NCBI RefSeq assembly: GCF_040412425.1
Contig: NC_089792.1
Location: 21,203,289-21,267,288, forward strand
Source of the DNA: Macrobrachium rosenbergii
Lineage: Eukaryota > Arthropoda > Malacostraca > Decapoda > Palaemonidae
DNA length: 64,000 nt
Direction: 5' to 3'
A model generated the notes under the pieces. The model was not told the origin of the DNA, did not search any database, and worked only from the letters and a program-made list of their open reading frames with translations. This document shows positions 42,526-54,344 of this stretch, one piece after another. Within the stretch, counting starts at the first letter, position 1, and each line of letters opens with the position of its first letter. Both the position numbers and the translations under genes were made by a program.

Positions 42526-42901
42526 TTTTTTAGTTTTCTGAAACGAAAACTATTGTGCCGGCTTTGTCTGTCCGTCCGCACGTTTTCTGTCCGCCCTCAG
42601 ATCTTAAAAACTGCTGAGGCTAGAGGGCTGCAAATTGGTATGTTGATTATCCACCCTCCAATCATCTAACATTACCAAGTTGCAGCCCTCTAGCCTCTGT
42701 AGTTTTTATTTTATGTAAGGTTAAAGTTACCCATATTCGTGCTTCTGGCAACTATATAGGCCAGACCACCACCGGGCCGTGGTTAAAGTTTCATGGGGCG
42801 CGGCTCATACAGCATTACACCGAGACCACCGAAAGATAGATCTTGTTTTCGGTGGCCTTGATTTTACGCTGTACATAAAACTCGATTGAGCATTTTTTAT
42901 T
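42526..42901 (+). repeat. Dispersed stem-loop element, copy 3
   Basis: The cleanest head and middle: TTTTAGTTTTCTGAAACG then GAAAACTATTGTGCCGGC, a long inverted pair (about 42606-42643 with 42669-42707), and a second stem-loop at 42826-42855. The terminal GCGCCGAAG stem-loop is replaced by CGATTGAGCATTTTTTA. Confidence 0.92.
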
Positions 42902-43006
42902 TATTTTATTTGTGCTCAGTAAAAATAACGGGGCAAACTTTAAATGTATATAGGTGTGGTGTATGTATGTATGTATGTTTGTGGCTGTTTATATATACCT
43001 ATATAT

Positions 43007-43011
<5 letters not shown>

Positions 43012-43046
<35 letters not shown>
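43012..43046. repeat. (CT)n microsatellite
   Basis: About 17 CT units. Confidence 0.97.
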
Positions 43047-43049
<3 letters not shown>

Positions 43050-43710
43050 TTATTTTTCCATTTCAATTCTACTCGCCTATTTACTCACATAAAGATGTTA
43101 CTTAAAGACTTTTGATCCTGTTCCATTTTCTTTGTAAGTGAATCCCATAATATTTTCTGGATATATGGTGGCAAGATGTATATAAGTTGTTTTCCACCAC
43201 AAGAACAGGAACGAGCGCTCTCAGGAAAATGAATTCCTTTTTATCTGTATGTGGATCATTTTCATAAAATAACAGATGTGTAAAATTACGTTTCTTCTTC
43301 ATTATATATGTTTGTATTTTTCTCAAACCATAAAAATTTTTTTAATTAATCCGTCCATTTGAAAGTCCGACGAAATTTGGTTAAAGTAAAGTTCTTACTT
43401 TTTAGTTTTTAACTGAAGGTATTATTAAGTTAATTTCTAGCATAAAATTTATTACATTGCTGTGGAATTTATTTGTCACGTAAAGGTACACAACAGATAT
43501 CATACGCTGTCAGTGCCTTGAATTTTTCTTTTGTGTGTCGTCGTCTTCGTCAGAATTTCTGACACTTTTGTCATCTTCGCCTTTATGAGAATCCTCGGGT
43601 TAGTTCACTGTGGGGTTCCCTTGGAATTCAGCGAGATCTTGCCAAGTGAGCTGCTTGAGTTCTCTCATAATCGTGTGTTGCAATAGCTGGTTTGGATCAT
43701 CAAAAGAATA
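43047..43710. other. No gene recognised
   Basis: A 74-codon minus frame (43102-43326) has no recognised domain. Confidence 0.45.
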
Positions 43711-43711
43711 A

Positions 43712-43713
<2 letters not shown>

Positions 43714-43787
<74 letters not shown>
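43714..43787. repeat. (CT)n microsatellite
   Basis: About 37 CT units. Confidence 0.98.
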
Positions 43788-43790
<3 letters not shown>

Positions 43791-44320
43791 AACTTACTTG
43801 GGATGTAACTTGGAAGATTAAAGGGTAAAGCACAATTCGCCTGGGGTGCTTTGCATTTTTAGGGCTGGTTTACTTTTAAGAAATTTGTAAACATCATCTA
43901 AAACATTTTATTATGTTTTTTTTATGGAACCAGTGATTTTGCTCAAAATTTTTTGTCGTCTGCAAAAAAACGAGAGTAAAAACTCATACCTGTGTCATCT
44001 GTAAGTGCTCGTAATTACACGAACGTGAAAAAGCATACAGAGCAAGTAACACGGTTGATTACAGCAAGACGTCACTTCTTTATGGTGGAAACTGGATTTA
44101 AATCCGCTCGTCACTAATCGGCTTGGTTAGATGCCAAAGGTCGGGTCGTTCGCCTTCCCAACAATCTTCAGTATTTGGAATATATATAGGTAACCTAGCC
44201 TAAAGCTGCGTTTAAAAGGTTACCGGAGATCACCATTTTCAGTTTCGTTTATCGTTCATGGAACGGACTTTTTATAAAATCTTGTGCAGCTGACGAGATT
44301 ACAGACAACCTTTTCAGGTC
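43788..44320. other. No gene recognised
   Basis: Ordinary AT-rich sequence; nothing supportable. Confidence 0.45.
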
Positions 44321-44323
44321 CAT

Positions 44324-44526
44324 CTAAGAATCCAAAGAGTGAAAGGAAAATTCCTTGAACGGACAAAAAAAATATCCATAAAGATTCAATAGCTTTGGCT
44401 ACGCTTCCATAGTATGGGATCCTAGTAGGATCCCATACTAAGGAAGCGTAGCCAAAGCTATTGAATCTTTATGGATATTTTTTTTGTCCGTTCAAGGAAT
44501 TTTCCTTTCACTGTTTGAATTCTTAG
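44324..44526. mobile_element. Near-perfect 203-bp palindrome (fold-back element)
   Basis: Two arms of 101 bp meet at a single base, 44425, with only a few mismatches. The outer ends are CTAAGAATCCAA and TTGAATTCTTAG. The centre is ATGGGATCCTA-G-TAGGATCCCAT. There is no coding sequence and no loop, so it can extrude as a cruciform. Confidence 0.95.
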
Positions 44527-44744
44527 ATTCACAGACCTTTCACTGTAAACTTCTATGTAGGGTGTTTTCTTAACATTTCAAAACTCAGCCAACTGGCAAC
44601 CAAAGAATGCAGTATGCTCGAGTTGACGCGTATGCACACTCAAAATTAAACCAAAATCAAACGAAAAGTTTTCTACTCAAAGCCTAACGTATATTTGATG
44701 TGGTTTATGTCTTTCTTAGCATATTATTAAAAACCATTTTTAAT

Positions 44745-44749
<5 letters not shown>

Positions 44750-44808
<59 letters not shown>
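44750..44808. repeat. (GA)n microsatellite
   Basis: About 29 GA units. Confidence 0.98.
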
Positions 44809-44810
<2 letters not shown>

Positions 44811-45221
44811 CAAATATCTTTTTTTCAGTTGTTTGATATATGCAGTGTTTTTTCGGTCGTATGAACGATTGGCAGTAAGTATGGGAGAGTCTGTATTATA
44901 TAGAGTTCTGTTTTAAGTACGTTTAGTGTCGTAATTTTGCATTTTTCCCATGAACGCGGTAGCACTTACATTACTCAACAGCGTTTTGTACTATGGCTGT
45001 TGGAAAACTAATATCCGAATAAGCCACAAGAATGTTAATTATTTATTTTTTTTTATCGTATGACACTTTTTTTATTTGTCACTTCGATTGAATGATGGAA
45101 GGGATCTACATATGGCATTCTTTTCACTGGATTCGCTTAGTTAATATGTATTTTCTATAAATCTCTTAATGTACCTTTTCATAAAATTGATGTGCTTGCT
45201 ATTCAAACTTTTGTAAAATGG

Positions 45222-45257
<36 letters not shown>

Positions 45258-45719
45258 TCTCTAGGTCTGTTCAAACATGAATATATTGCTAGGGTGTTCA
45301 AACATGAATTCCATATGGCACATGCATACATTATCCTCGGAAACAGGCCACAGTGCATCTCCTGCACTAATCCTCGCAAATTATATCTCTAAATGATGTT
45401 GTGTATATATTCTCATCCATTGTACCTGACGCTCGATAAACGAGCCATTTCTTACATCGTCTGAGGAAAACTTCTTAATTATGTGGTTTTATGGCATTCC
45501 TGGTGAGGAGGAGATTATGTTTGAGATTGCTGAAGTAAGATTTTGATGGTGAATAGTATCTTTTTATTTGTGTTTTTGTCAGCTTTGTTGTTCTTGCCTT
45601 TGTTAGCCTTACACACGCGCGCGCAAATAAAATTTTCAGTGCCTTTGTATTGTATTATTGTATACAATAAAATTTAATTGTATTAGTTAATATAATTGTA
45701 TATGTAATCTCAAAATAAA

Positions 45720-45720
<1 letters not shown>
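44809..45720. other. No gene recognised; (CT)n at 45224-45255
   Basis: Contains a short CT array followed by GTTCAAACATGAAT-type units twice (about 45267-45309). Otherwise featureless. Confidence 0.45.

Positions 45721-45721
<1 letters not shown>

Positions 45722-45803
<82 letters not shown>
45722..45803. repeat. (AT)n microsatellite
   Basis: About 41 AT units. Confidence 0.98.
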
Positions 45804-45805
<2 letters not shown>

Positions 45806-46555
45806 ACTGCCATACGCGTTTGTCCTATATTTCACTAATTGCAGGGGTAGCAAGGAAATTGTAAAACCCTCTGGCTAATCGGCAAGTCAACAGGTGTGGT
45901 TATTTGCAAGCCCCAAGCACTTTACCCATAACCTACCAAACGCTGATACCTATTTGTAAATTGGAAGACTGGTAGGCTGTAGCCTGTAAGCAAGATACCT
46001 ACCTGCCTGCATCACTCAGCCATAGCGCCCACTGTGGCTAGTTACACTTTCATAAGGTGGGCGGTGGAGCTTACCAGGTAGTCGTGCGAAGAATATCTGT
46101 CTGCCTCTTATTCATTTGTATACACCAATCCAAGCAATGGCCAAAGCCAACGTTGCTTAGTTCATTAATCAGAAGACTACTGGAGTAGCCCACTTATTTC
46201 TCCACTTATAAAGAAATATCCAGTTCACCTTGTAGTTCCATGGTTGTGTAGTAATGAATATTAGCAGTCCATTAATGTATAGAGTTTCTGTTAACTTATT
46301 CATATATTTTCCATTGTTGAGTATTTAAATGCACATGTTTGTGGGAATTTCTTAAATGCATACACATATACTTAAACATATTGTAAGACGGAATAACAAC
46401 AAAAGCTTATTTAGTACCTCTATAAAATGTGATTTTCGTCACTTGTTTCTCAAGAGTATAGAATATTTTGAATTTTGAACAGACATAGAAAGAAATATAT
46501 ATATTGCATGTTTTACACGTGCATTTTCTATAAATTGATATCTAGAAATTGATAT
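45804..46555. other. No gene recognised
   Basis: The part at 45820-46160 is less AT-rich and may be an old repeat, but I could not match it to anything else in the window. Confidence 0.4.
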
Positions 46556-46559
46556 CTTG

Positions 46560-47000
46560 TTTTGTCCGAATTTTTATAAGTAATTTATAATGCTTATGGA
46601 TTTTAAGTTCACCCCTACCAATAAAATTTTTGAATTTATATATAATCACTATATATATATATATTATATATATGTTGAGAAGCATAGAATATATGATAAA
46701 TATTTTATATAAATATATATTAACGAGATATATATACATATATATACACATATATACAGAGGGATACATATATATACATATTTATTATACGGAGATTAAC
46801 GTCAGGTAATAAAGGAAATAATTCAAACTGGATGGTGTCTACATCCAGTTTGAATGAGGCTCCTGGAAGGTTTACTAATGCACAGAACAATTGTGTATGT
46901 GATAAACGTTAACATTATATATATAAATTTATATATAAAATATATATGGAAGATTTGTTAACTTATATTATATATATATATATAAGATTCACGGAATATA
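46560..47000. repeat. Segmental duplication, copy A (decayed)
   Basis: Shares in order with 48480-48930: CTTATGGAT, CC(T/C)(A/G)CCAATAAAAT, GTTGAGAAGCATAGAAT, GAGATTAACG-CAGGTAA, CTGGAAGGTTTA and ATAAGATTCACGGAAT. It is heavily eroded to TA-rich sequence. It contains a 14-bp hairpin, 46821-46855 (ATTCAAACTGGATG and its complement), that copy B lacks. Confidence 0.85.
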
Positions 47001-47029
47001 TATATACTCTACATATATTTATAGATTAT

Positions 47030-47610
47030 ATTTCCATAATTTTGTTACCTATATTGAAAATTGTGAACTTGACAACACTCGAATTTTGTGTAAGAAATTC
47101 CCTTTCCCATGTGTGGTTAAGGGGTGTATTTTCGCTCGGACGACAAATAAGGAAGGAATAACGGGAATGTGGTTTAACGTCCCTTTCAAGGCCCCGGCGG
47201 ACCCTCAAATCCTGAGAAGCAGACGAAGATATTACAAAAGTTTGCAGGTTTCCACCCTCGGAAAACCCTCATCACTTCGGACGAAATTGATGCAATATTA
47301 ACGGCGCCATTCAGGACTCTTTCGAACGACAATCAGTCCAGCCACGTTCCAGAGGTTATAGACGTGGTCATATTCACTTTTTCAAACAAACGCTCCGAAG
47401 CTTTTATCCTTTGGGAACATTTAGAAGAGTGATGTTAAGATAATCTTCCACGCCAATGGTATGGCCTAAATTAGCAAATAAAATTGAATAAAGTCTTCTT
47501 CAAGTCCATCCCTATTTAATTTATAATTTATATGCTGCAAAAATGTATTCATTCACTGGTATTTATTATAGTTAGCAGACATTTACGTTAATATGGAGGG
47601 TTACTGATGC
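47030..47610. other. Unassigned GC-richer stretch
   Basis: Frames of 71 (plus, 47086-47301) and 60 codons (minus, 47026-47208) overlap in a section with normal codon variety. No domain is recognised. It could be a decayed exon or repeat. Confidence 0.35.
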
Positions 47611-47611
47611 T

Positions 47612-47645
<34 letters not shown>

Positions 47646-47650
47646 TACAA

Positions 47651-47736
<86 letters not shown>

Positions 47737-47737
47737 A
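47612..47737. repeat. Compound microsatellite (CA)-(AT)n-(GT)
   Basis: CA at 47612-47631, interrupted TA, then AT at 47657-47731 and TGTGTG. Confidence 0.97.
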
Positions 47738-47822
47738 CTTTTATCACATCACCGTAATTATATACAAGCATTAAGTTAAAACGTCAATGACATCACCTCA
47801 GTAATTATTTTCAATATTACAT

Positions 47823-48013
47823 AAGGGAATTTTTACTCGATAATAAGTTGTGTCGTTGCGGGGTGAACGTAAAAGACAAGAACTCAGGAAACTGAGACGC
47901 CTTTACCCACACGGCTGTGTGGGTAAAGGCGTCACTGTAGTCCTGAGTTCTTGTCTTTAACGTAACTTCGAGCCTATAACGACGAACTTATTATCAACTA
48001 AAAATTCCCTTCA
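47823..48013. mobile_element. Fold-back element with about 90-bp inverted arms
   Basis: AAGGGAATTTTTA at 47823 and TAAAAATTCCCTT at the other end are mirrored, as are CGATAATAAGTT, AAAGACAAGAACTCAGGA and GACGCCTTTACCCACAC. The loop GGCT is at about 47913. Arms differ by several substitutions and short indels. It is non-coding. Confidence 0.92.
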
Positions 48014-48088
48014 AGTAAGATATATAAATGAAAATATATTATTTCCGGAGGTAGAGCGAATTGATATTAAAGGACGTTTGTACAAATG

Positions 48089-48328
<240 letters not shown>

Positions 48329-48385
48329 CAGAATTATCATGTAATCCCCAAAGTTCAGCAACTTTGGCACTGATTTGAAACATTC

Positions 48386-48637
48386 TTAACAAGATGGATG
48401 ACTGTCAAGAATTGACAATCCTTGGGCACATGCACCCTTTGAATATCTGAAATAGGACTCGGGACCGGTACCCTTATCTTGGAGAAACTTGCCTATAATC
48501 TTATGGATACGCCCTTTGGAGACACCCCCTGCCAATAAAATCTTTTGAATGAATATATAACCACTCGACATATGCGGATCATTTAAGAGATGTTGAGAAG
48601 CATAGAATGCTGAAATGACAAATAATTCATAAATCAT
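48386..48637 (-). CDS. Unassigned 83-codon ORF
   Basis: A minus-strand frame with balanced composition, including [17 protein letters not shown] and ending [17 protein letters not shown] before a stop. The corresponding part of duplication copy A (46560-46690) is destroyed by TA-rich decay, so the sequence is not conserved between copies. I recognise no family. It may be a fragment of an old mobile-element protein or chance. Confidence 0.25.
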   Translation of the reverse strand: MIYELFVISAFYASQHLLNDPHMSSGYIFIQKILLAGGVSKGRIHKIIGKFLQDKGTGPESYFRYSKGACAQGLSILDSHPSC

Positions 48638-48930
48638 AGGATTAACGAGATCAGCGAGGGGGTGATTTATTTAAAGTTGATCGCAGAGGGATTAAAGGCA
48701 AGGAGCGCAGGAAAGGGAGATTAACGGCAGGTAAAAAGTAAATAAATATAAATGGGTGAATTGCATAGTGTATGGGCTGGCTGTGAGGCTCTGGAAGGTT
48801 TATGCAGCTGGAGAGTTTGCTTTTTGGTATGAACGTAGACAGCAACTGTGGTTTATAGGTGAAAATGAACACTGGGCGATTTGTTCATTTCCTTATGTGA
48901 CTGAGGTATATAAGATTCACGGAATCGAAT
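48480..48930. repeat. Segmental duplication, copy B (better preserved)
   Basis: Partner of 46560-47000, about 1.9 kb away in the same orientation. The hairpin element at 47823-48013 and the AT arrays at 48093-48326 lie between the two copies. Confidence 0.85.
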
Positions 48931-48931
48931 A

Positions 48932-49002
48932 TGTGTGTGTGTGTGTATATATGTGTGTATATATATACTGTATATATATACATATGTTACACACACACAT
49001 AT
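48932..49002. repeat. Mixed GT/AT/CA microsatellite
   Basis: GTGTGTGTGTATATATGTGTG, then interrupted AT, then ACACACACACAT. Here GT is 5' and CA is 3', the reverse of most arrays in the window. Confidence 0.95.
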
Positions 49003-49622
<620 letters not shown>

Positions 49623-49634
49623 ATTATAATCGCC

Positions 49635-49708
49635 TTTGTGGCATTGACTTCTTTGATACACGCTTTTTCATGTTCCCTTACTTTCATCAAAGAAGTCAGT
49701 GCCACAAA
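49635..49708. repeat. Inverted repeat, 23-bp arms
   Basis: TTTGTGGCATTGACTTCTTT.. at 49635-49657 pairs with 49686-49708, with one mismatch and a 28-base loop. It sits between two (AT)n arrays. Confidence 0.93.
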
Positions 49709-49785
49709 TATTACTGCATACAACAAAAATTGTGAAAGAGAAAACTATCCCGAAACACACGCACACGACGCACACACAAAAATAT

Positions 49786-49892
<107 letters not shown>

Positions 49893-49907
49893 ATATATGT
49901 ATATATA

Positions 49908-49964
49908 TGAAGATAAAAGGCCCATAAAACACTATTTAAACGTTGCAACCATGTATTTGGAACA

Positions 49965-49968
<4 letters not shown>
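49908..49968 (+). mobile_element. Solo scrap of a Penelope-like terminal repeat
   Basis: GAAGATAAAAGGCCCATAAA, then ACG-TGCAACCAT-TATTT, matches the outer 60 bp of the terminal repeat at 11950-12010 (and the inverse at 13082-13022). AT arrays lie on both sides: one ends just before the repeat, and the other begins at its inner break point. Confidence 0.85.
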
Positions 49969-50012
<44 letters not shown>

Positions 50013-50042
50013 ATATATATATGTGTGTGTGTGTGTGTGTAT
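49969..50042. repeat. (AT)n-(GT)n microsatellite
   Basis: AT from 49969 to 50007, a mixed part, and GT at 50022-50041. Confidence 0.97.
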
Positions 50043-50311
50043 TGTGTACATGTACACGTTGTGTAACAGAGAGGTAATGTTTTTTTGAGAGGAAAGGTTT
50101 TATCTTTCTATGAAGTGGGCGTTCCTTAACTTAGTGACCAGATTTCAAGAATTTTATTCCTCTGCGACACTTTGTTACATTTTACACTTTTCATCGTAAT
50201 TTTGTGATTTATGTTGTAATATAATTCATTTGCTATATTCTGGTTTTTCTAATTCTTACACAGTATATGTATTGGTGCGTGTGTATATTGATATATTCAC
50301 ACACTCCAGAG

Positions 50312-50615
<304 letters not shown>

Positions 50616-50619
50616 TTTT

Positions 50620-51075
50620 ATATTAACACTTCTGAGACGAGAATTGTAACTAACAAATATATAACTTACTCTCCATAATTATGTATCTGTATTTATAGTT
50701 ATATTCATTCCCAGAAACCCTACGAAAACTACCACCACTCTACAAATAACCATTTCTAATTTTCCTCTGAAAAATGGAGAATTTTTGTCTAGTCGTGATT
50801 GGCTGTAATAACCGCCCAAGTTCGTGGACGGAACGAATCAAAAGTTTCAGTCTTATTTCGGAGCAGCTGGGGAACCAGTCATAAAATACAACCCACGTTC
50901 ATAGGATACGACTCTTGTGCCTATAACGTTCTTTCAGAAATACATAAAAATGAAACAAAACTTTCTATGGTGTCGTTAATAACGCTTTTCTTTGTTTTTC
51001 TTTTTTCATCTTTTTAGCTAATATTTTGGTGTGGATGATGCACAAAAGTTATTACTTTGCATTTTTTTCTTTTCC
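50620..51075. other. No gene recognised
   Basis: A 72-codon + frame (50799-51017) has no motif. Confidence 0.45.
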
Positions 51076-51078
51076 AGG

Positions 51079-51307
51079 CTCTGTACTCTGGTCTTTTGAG
51101 CCTGATATAATGAGCAAATGTTAGTTTTTACTTTTATATAGTTCGAATAAAGTTCGGTTAGTATTTCGAACATTAATGAATAATTAAAATCTATTCAACT
51201 CTGTACTCTGGTCTTTTGAGCCTGATATAATTAGTAAATGTTACTTTTTACTTTTGCATAGTTCGATAAATATTTCGAACATTAATGAATATTAGAATTT
51301 ATTCAAC
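51079..51307. repeat. Tandem duplication, unit about 120 bp
   Basis: CTCTGTACTCTGGTCTTTTG starts at 51079 and again at 51199. The units stay alignable to their ends (ATTAATGAAT.. and TTCAAC) with about ten differences and a short deletion in the second. Confidence 0.95.
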
Positions 51308-51824
51308 AGAGAATGCACTTTTCTTTTCATCAGAATTTCATGAACGTGTTATGTTATGTGTTAGATAATATTAAATGAAGTTTCTGAAACTGAATATTTT
51401 CAAAATGGAGCTATTTTTTATGGTTTATTTCAAGTCAAAATATTTTTGGTTTCTTCCTTGAAAGATACTAAAACACTAAGATAAAAAGTTACCCGTAGAC
51501 AGTAATGGGTTATATTACAGTGAACGCGAAATTGCTTTTTAAAATACCATTACTTCGACGGCAGATGGGAAGGGCAGCTTTATACGCTTATTAATCCAAG
51601 ACCTAATGAAAATAAAGAGGTGAAAAAGGTAATATAACCCAACCCTGAGAGAAATAATACTGGTGGTTCTAAAAGAGTATGAGTTATCTGAAAGAAACAA
51701 GGTTTAGATGACAAGTGGAAGTGCAGTCGTTGACTAGTTAAGCTGCTTGCCTTCTGAATGTTATATTAACATTTCGTGCGAGCGGATGAAGTTAATTAAA
51801 CTTTAATACATGGGCTGTAGAGCT

Positions 51825-52132
51825 TCTGCAACGTCATAATAAATGCTAAAATTTTACGAGAATATTTAGAAGTTTGAAGTATTCAGTGGTTTCGGATGTC
51901 ATTATTATTATTATTATTAATAAAACTTTAATTCACACTTTCGTGAAAAACAATCTGAGTATCACAATTATATAGTAAATATACTATATAGTAACTATAG
52001 AAAAATCAAAGACTTTCGAACATTGCAGCGTCATAATAAAAAAATGGGCTAAACTTTTACGCGAATATTTATCTTCTCGAAGATTTGAAAACTATTCAGT
52101 GATTTCTTAACACTCAGTAAGGTTTTTTAATG

Positions 52133-52193
<61 letters not shown>

Positions 52194-52348
52194 AAATAGG
52201 AAAGTGTCCCCATTATTATTATTATTATTATTATTCTTATTGTTATTATTACTATTATTAAATAGGAAAGTGTTCCCCAAATCCTAAAATCTAACATTTT
52301 ACGTGGATATTCATAAGTTTGAAGTATTCAATAAATTCCGTCACTAAG

Positions 52349-52410
<62 letters not shown>

Positions 52411-52445
52411 TTAAACAGGAAAGTATTCCCCAAATCCTAAAAATC
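51825..52445. repeat. Degenerate tandem repeat with four (ATT)n arrays before the KCNQ exon
   Basis: The blocks (C)TAAAATTTTACG-GAATATT, GAAGTTTGAAGTATTCA, (ATT)n, AATAGGAAAGTGTTCCCC and AAATCCTAAAA recur from 51840 to 52445. The ATT arrays are at 51902-51919, 52133-52191, 52213-52262 and 52348-52411. The last unit ends about 28 bases before the splice acceptor and includes the CCTAAC candidate branch point (52446-52450 just at its edge). Confidence 0.88.
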
Positions 52446-52451
52446 CTAACT

Positions 52452-52473
52452 CCTTGCATCTGTCTCCTGACAG
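52452..52473 (+). promoter_or_regulatory. 3' splice site (acceptor) of the KCNQ exon
   Basis: CCTTGCATCTGTCTCCTGACAG is pyrimidine-rich and ends in CAG at 52471-52473. A branch-point-like CCTAAC lies about 23 bases upstream. Confidence 0.85.
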
Positions 52474-52608
52474 GTTTTGTACCATCTTCACTTGCCTGAC
52501 GCTGAGTGTGCTGTCTACGGTGCAGGAGTACGAGAAGGATGCCATCAATATCCTCTTCTACACGGAGTCCTTCGTGGTCGTCTGGTTCACCATCGAGTAC
52601 CTTCTAAG
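52474..52608 (+). CDS. KCNQ: KCNQ (Kv7) voltage-gated K+ channel, one internal exon (S1-S2)
   Basis: This 135-nt exon encodes 44 full codons with one base before and two after (phase 2 at both ends). It reads FCTIFTCLTLSVLSTVQEYE, then KDAINILFYTESFVVVW, FTIEYLLR. Known KCNQ channels have the same S1 end (CL-LSVLST--EY) and S2 (LF-ME---VV-F--EY--R). Two S2 glutamates ten residues apart (codons at 52565 and 52595) and the charge-transfer-centre phenylalanine between them (52586) match human KCNQ1 E160, E170 and F167. A pyrimidine-rich tract and CAG precede the exon, and AG|GTAAAG follows it. It is far more GC-rich than its surroundings. The channel carries a slow, non-inactivating K+ current at the plasma membrane. 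S3, S4, the pore and the cytoplasmic domains are not in the window as far as I can read. A related Kv-type channel is possible but less likely. Confidence 0.92.
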
Positions 52609-52614
52609 GTAAAG
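52607..52614 (+). promoter_or_regulatory. 5' splice site (donor) of the KCNQ exon
   Basis: AG|GTAAAG is close to the consensus AG|GTAAGT. The coding frame would stop within a short distance if not spliced here. Confidence 0.88.
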
Positions 52615-52698
52615 CCTCAAACTGATTTTTAGTTGTTGGGAATTACTGATTTTTTAGGATGATTCCTTATTTTTATCGATTTTTTTTTCCAGTGTGTC

Positions 52699-53152
52699 AT
52701 TTTTAGTTTTTGTAAAAGAAAACTATTGTGCCGGCTTTGTCTGTCCGTCTGCACTTTTTTCTGTCCGCACTTTTTCTGTCCGTCCGCATTTTTTTTCTGT
52801 CCGCACTTTTTCTGTCCGCCCTCAGATCTTAAAAACTACTGAGGCTAGAGGGCTGCAAATTAGTTTGTCGATCATCCACCCTCCAATCATCAAACATACC
52901 AAATTGCAGCCCTGTAGCCTCAGTAGGTTCTATTTTATTTAAGGTTATAAAATTAGCCATAACCGTGCCTCTGGCAACAATATAAGACAGGTCACCACCG
53001 GGCCATGGTTAAAGTTTCATGGGCCGCGGCTCATACAGCATTGTACTGAGACCACCGAAAGATAAATCTATTTTCGGTGGCCTTGATTATACGCTATATT
53101 GGCTGTAGAGAAAACTCGATTGCGCCGAAGAAACTTCAGCGCACTTATTACT
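52699..53152 (+). repeat. Dispersed stem-loop element, copy 4
   Basis: The longest copy, 90 bp downstream of the KCNQ exon. The CTGTCCGCACTTTTT unit near its head has expanded to four or five tandem units (52740-52820). The three stem-loops follow: the TGAGGCTAGA / TAGCCTCA pair, CCACCGAAA..TTTCGGTGG, and GCGCCGAAGAAACTTCAGCGC. Confidence 0.92.
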
Positions 53153-53159
53153 AATTTTT

Positions 53160-53920
53160 TGTAATTTCTTCACAAACGAAATTGGATCGAGATGCCGGTT
53201 TTCTTATTCCAGGAAGTCATATGGATTTCACTTTTTAAAGGTTATCTATGAATCAGTTGTTATTTGAGATGGATTTATCCGACTGAAATATTTTATCTTA
53301 TTACATTAACATCGTGGGTTAAATGCATGTATCAGTTTCAAGTAGTTTGTGATGCAATAGCAATATATATGAATTCCTACTGTGATAATTCTGAATGGCT
53401 GGTAAAAACGAATGACAACAGAACTGACTCAGAATTTAGGCTATATATATATTTGTTGCTCAAAACTCATAAAGGAAGCTATGTTCATTTTTTTATTAGT
53501 AGTGTATATTTAGTTGGTCGTTTCGAGCAAGTGTTACCCTAACTCATCGTCAGCGTGCAAATGGAAGAGTAATAATTTTGTCATCAATGAGTGGAAATGT
53601 AGCCAGATGAACACTTCAACTGATTGGCTGATGCATCAGTTGGCTGAAACTCTGACGGTGTTACGTTTTCGGAAATGGTCGTCCGTCTTCTGCGCAATAG
53701 TCAACTCGTGGACCTGGCATTTGGTGTATATCTGGCGCATGAGTTTCGTGGTGGAAAGGGCGACGTCTGTGAACCTGTCACTCGATTATTTCCTACGTAA
53801 CTGATTTTCTGTTTTACATATTTTTCATTCACATCGAATTTCGTTCATTGAAACTGATTTGTCTGCAGTGTTCTTACAGTCATCTCTGCTCTTTATTTTT
53901 TCAAGCCCCTAACATTGCTG
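53160..53920. other. No gene recognised; two unassigned frames
   Basis: + frames at 53264-53542 and 53514-53804 are open but have no recognised domain. The palindrome-like AACTGATTGGCTGATGCATC lies near 53620. I looked here for the next KCNQ exon (S2-S3 linker) and found none. Confidence 0.4.
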
Positions 53921-53923
53921 GAA

Positions 53924-54175
53924 CACACACACACACACAACACACACAGCTAAGGGCAACTTCGCAATCGAGTAAATGATCAAGCACAGTCATGAGGAAG
54001 GACCTTTGCCACGAGATGAATCGAGGCTCACCCTAATAATCCTGCCCTTTAGAATCAAAGGACTGGTCGACTGTTCCTTCTTAGGTTTGAAGATGGCTCC
54101 TGTAGTATTTACCAGCCCTTCAAAGGAAAATCCTCATTTGTCCAAAAAAAAAAAATAATAAAAAAAAAAAAAAGG
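53924..54175. repeat. Short (CA)n and an A-rich run
   Basis: CA repeats at 53924-53948 and an almost pure A run at 54144-54174. The A run could be the poly(A) tail of a retroposed sequence at 53960-54143, but no source is recognised. Confidence 0.8.
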
Positions 54176-54246
54176 ACGGTTTCCTTCCCTGACTTCCTGG
54201 TTCGTTCCTGGTGACTAATGAAAGTACTCACTCCACAAACACAGTT

Positions 54247-54303
54247 GCGTGATCAACTTTAGAAGTGCAATGACACTCTTCTTTGGAAGTACGATACCTT
54301 ATG
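54247..54303. repeat. Segment duplicated at 56658-56720
   Basis: GTGATCAACTTTAGAAGT and AGTACGATACCTTATGC are shared with 56660-56720 in the same orientation, about 2.4 kb apart. The two copies bracket the SINE and the minus-strand LINE. Confidence 0.88.
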
Positions 54304-54344
54304 CTTCCACTTTCACTTTGTTCACTCTGTTTGGTTTTATGTAC

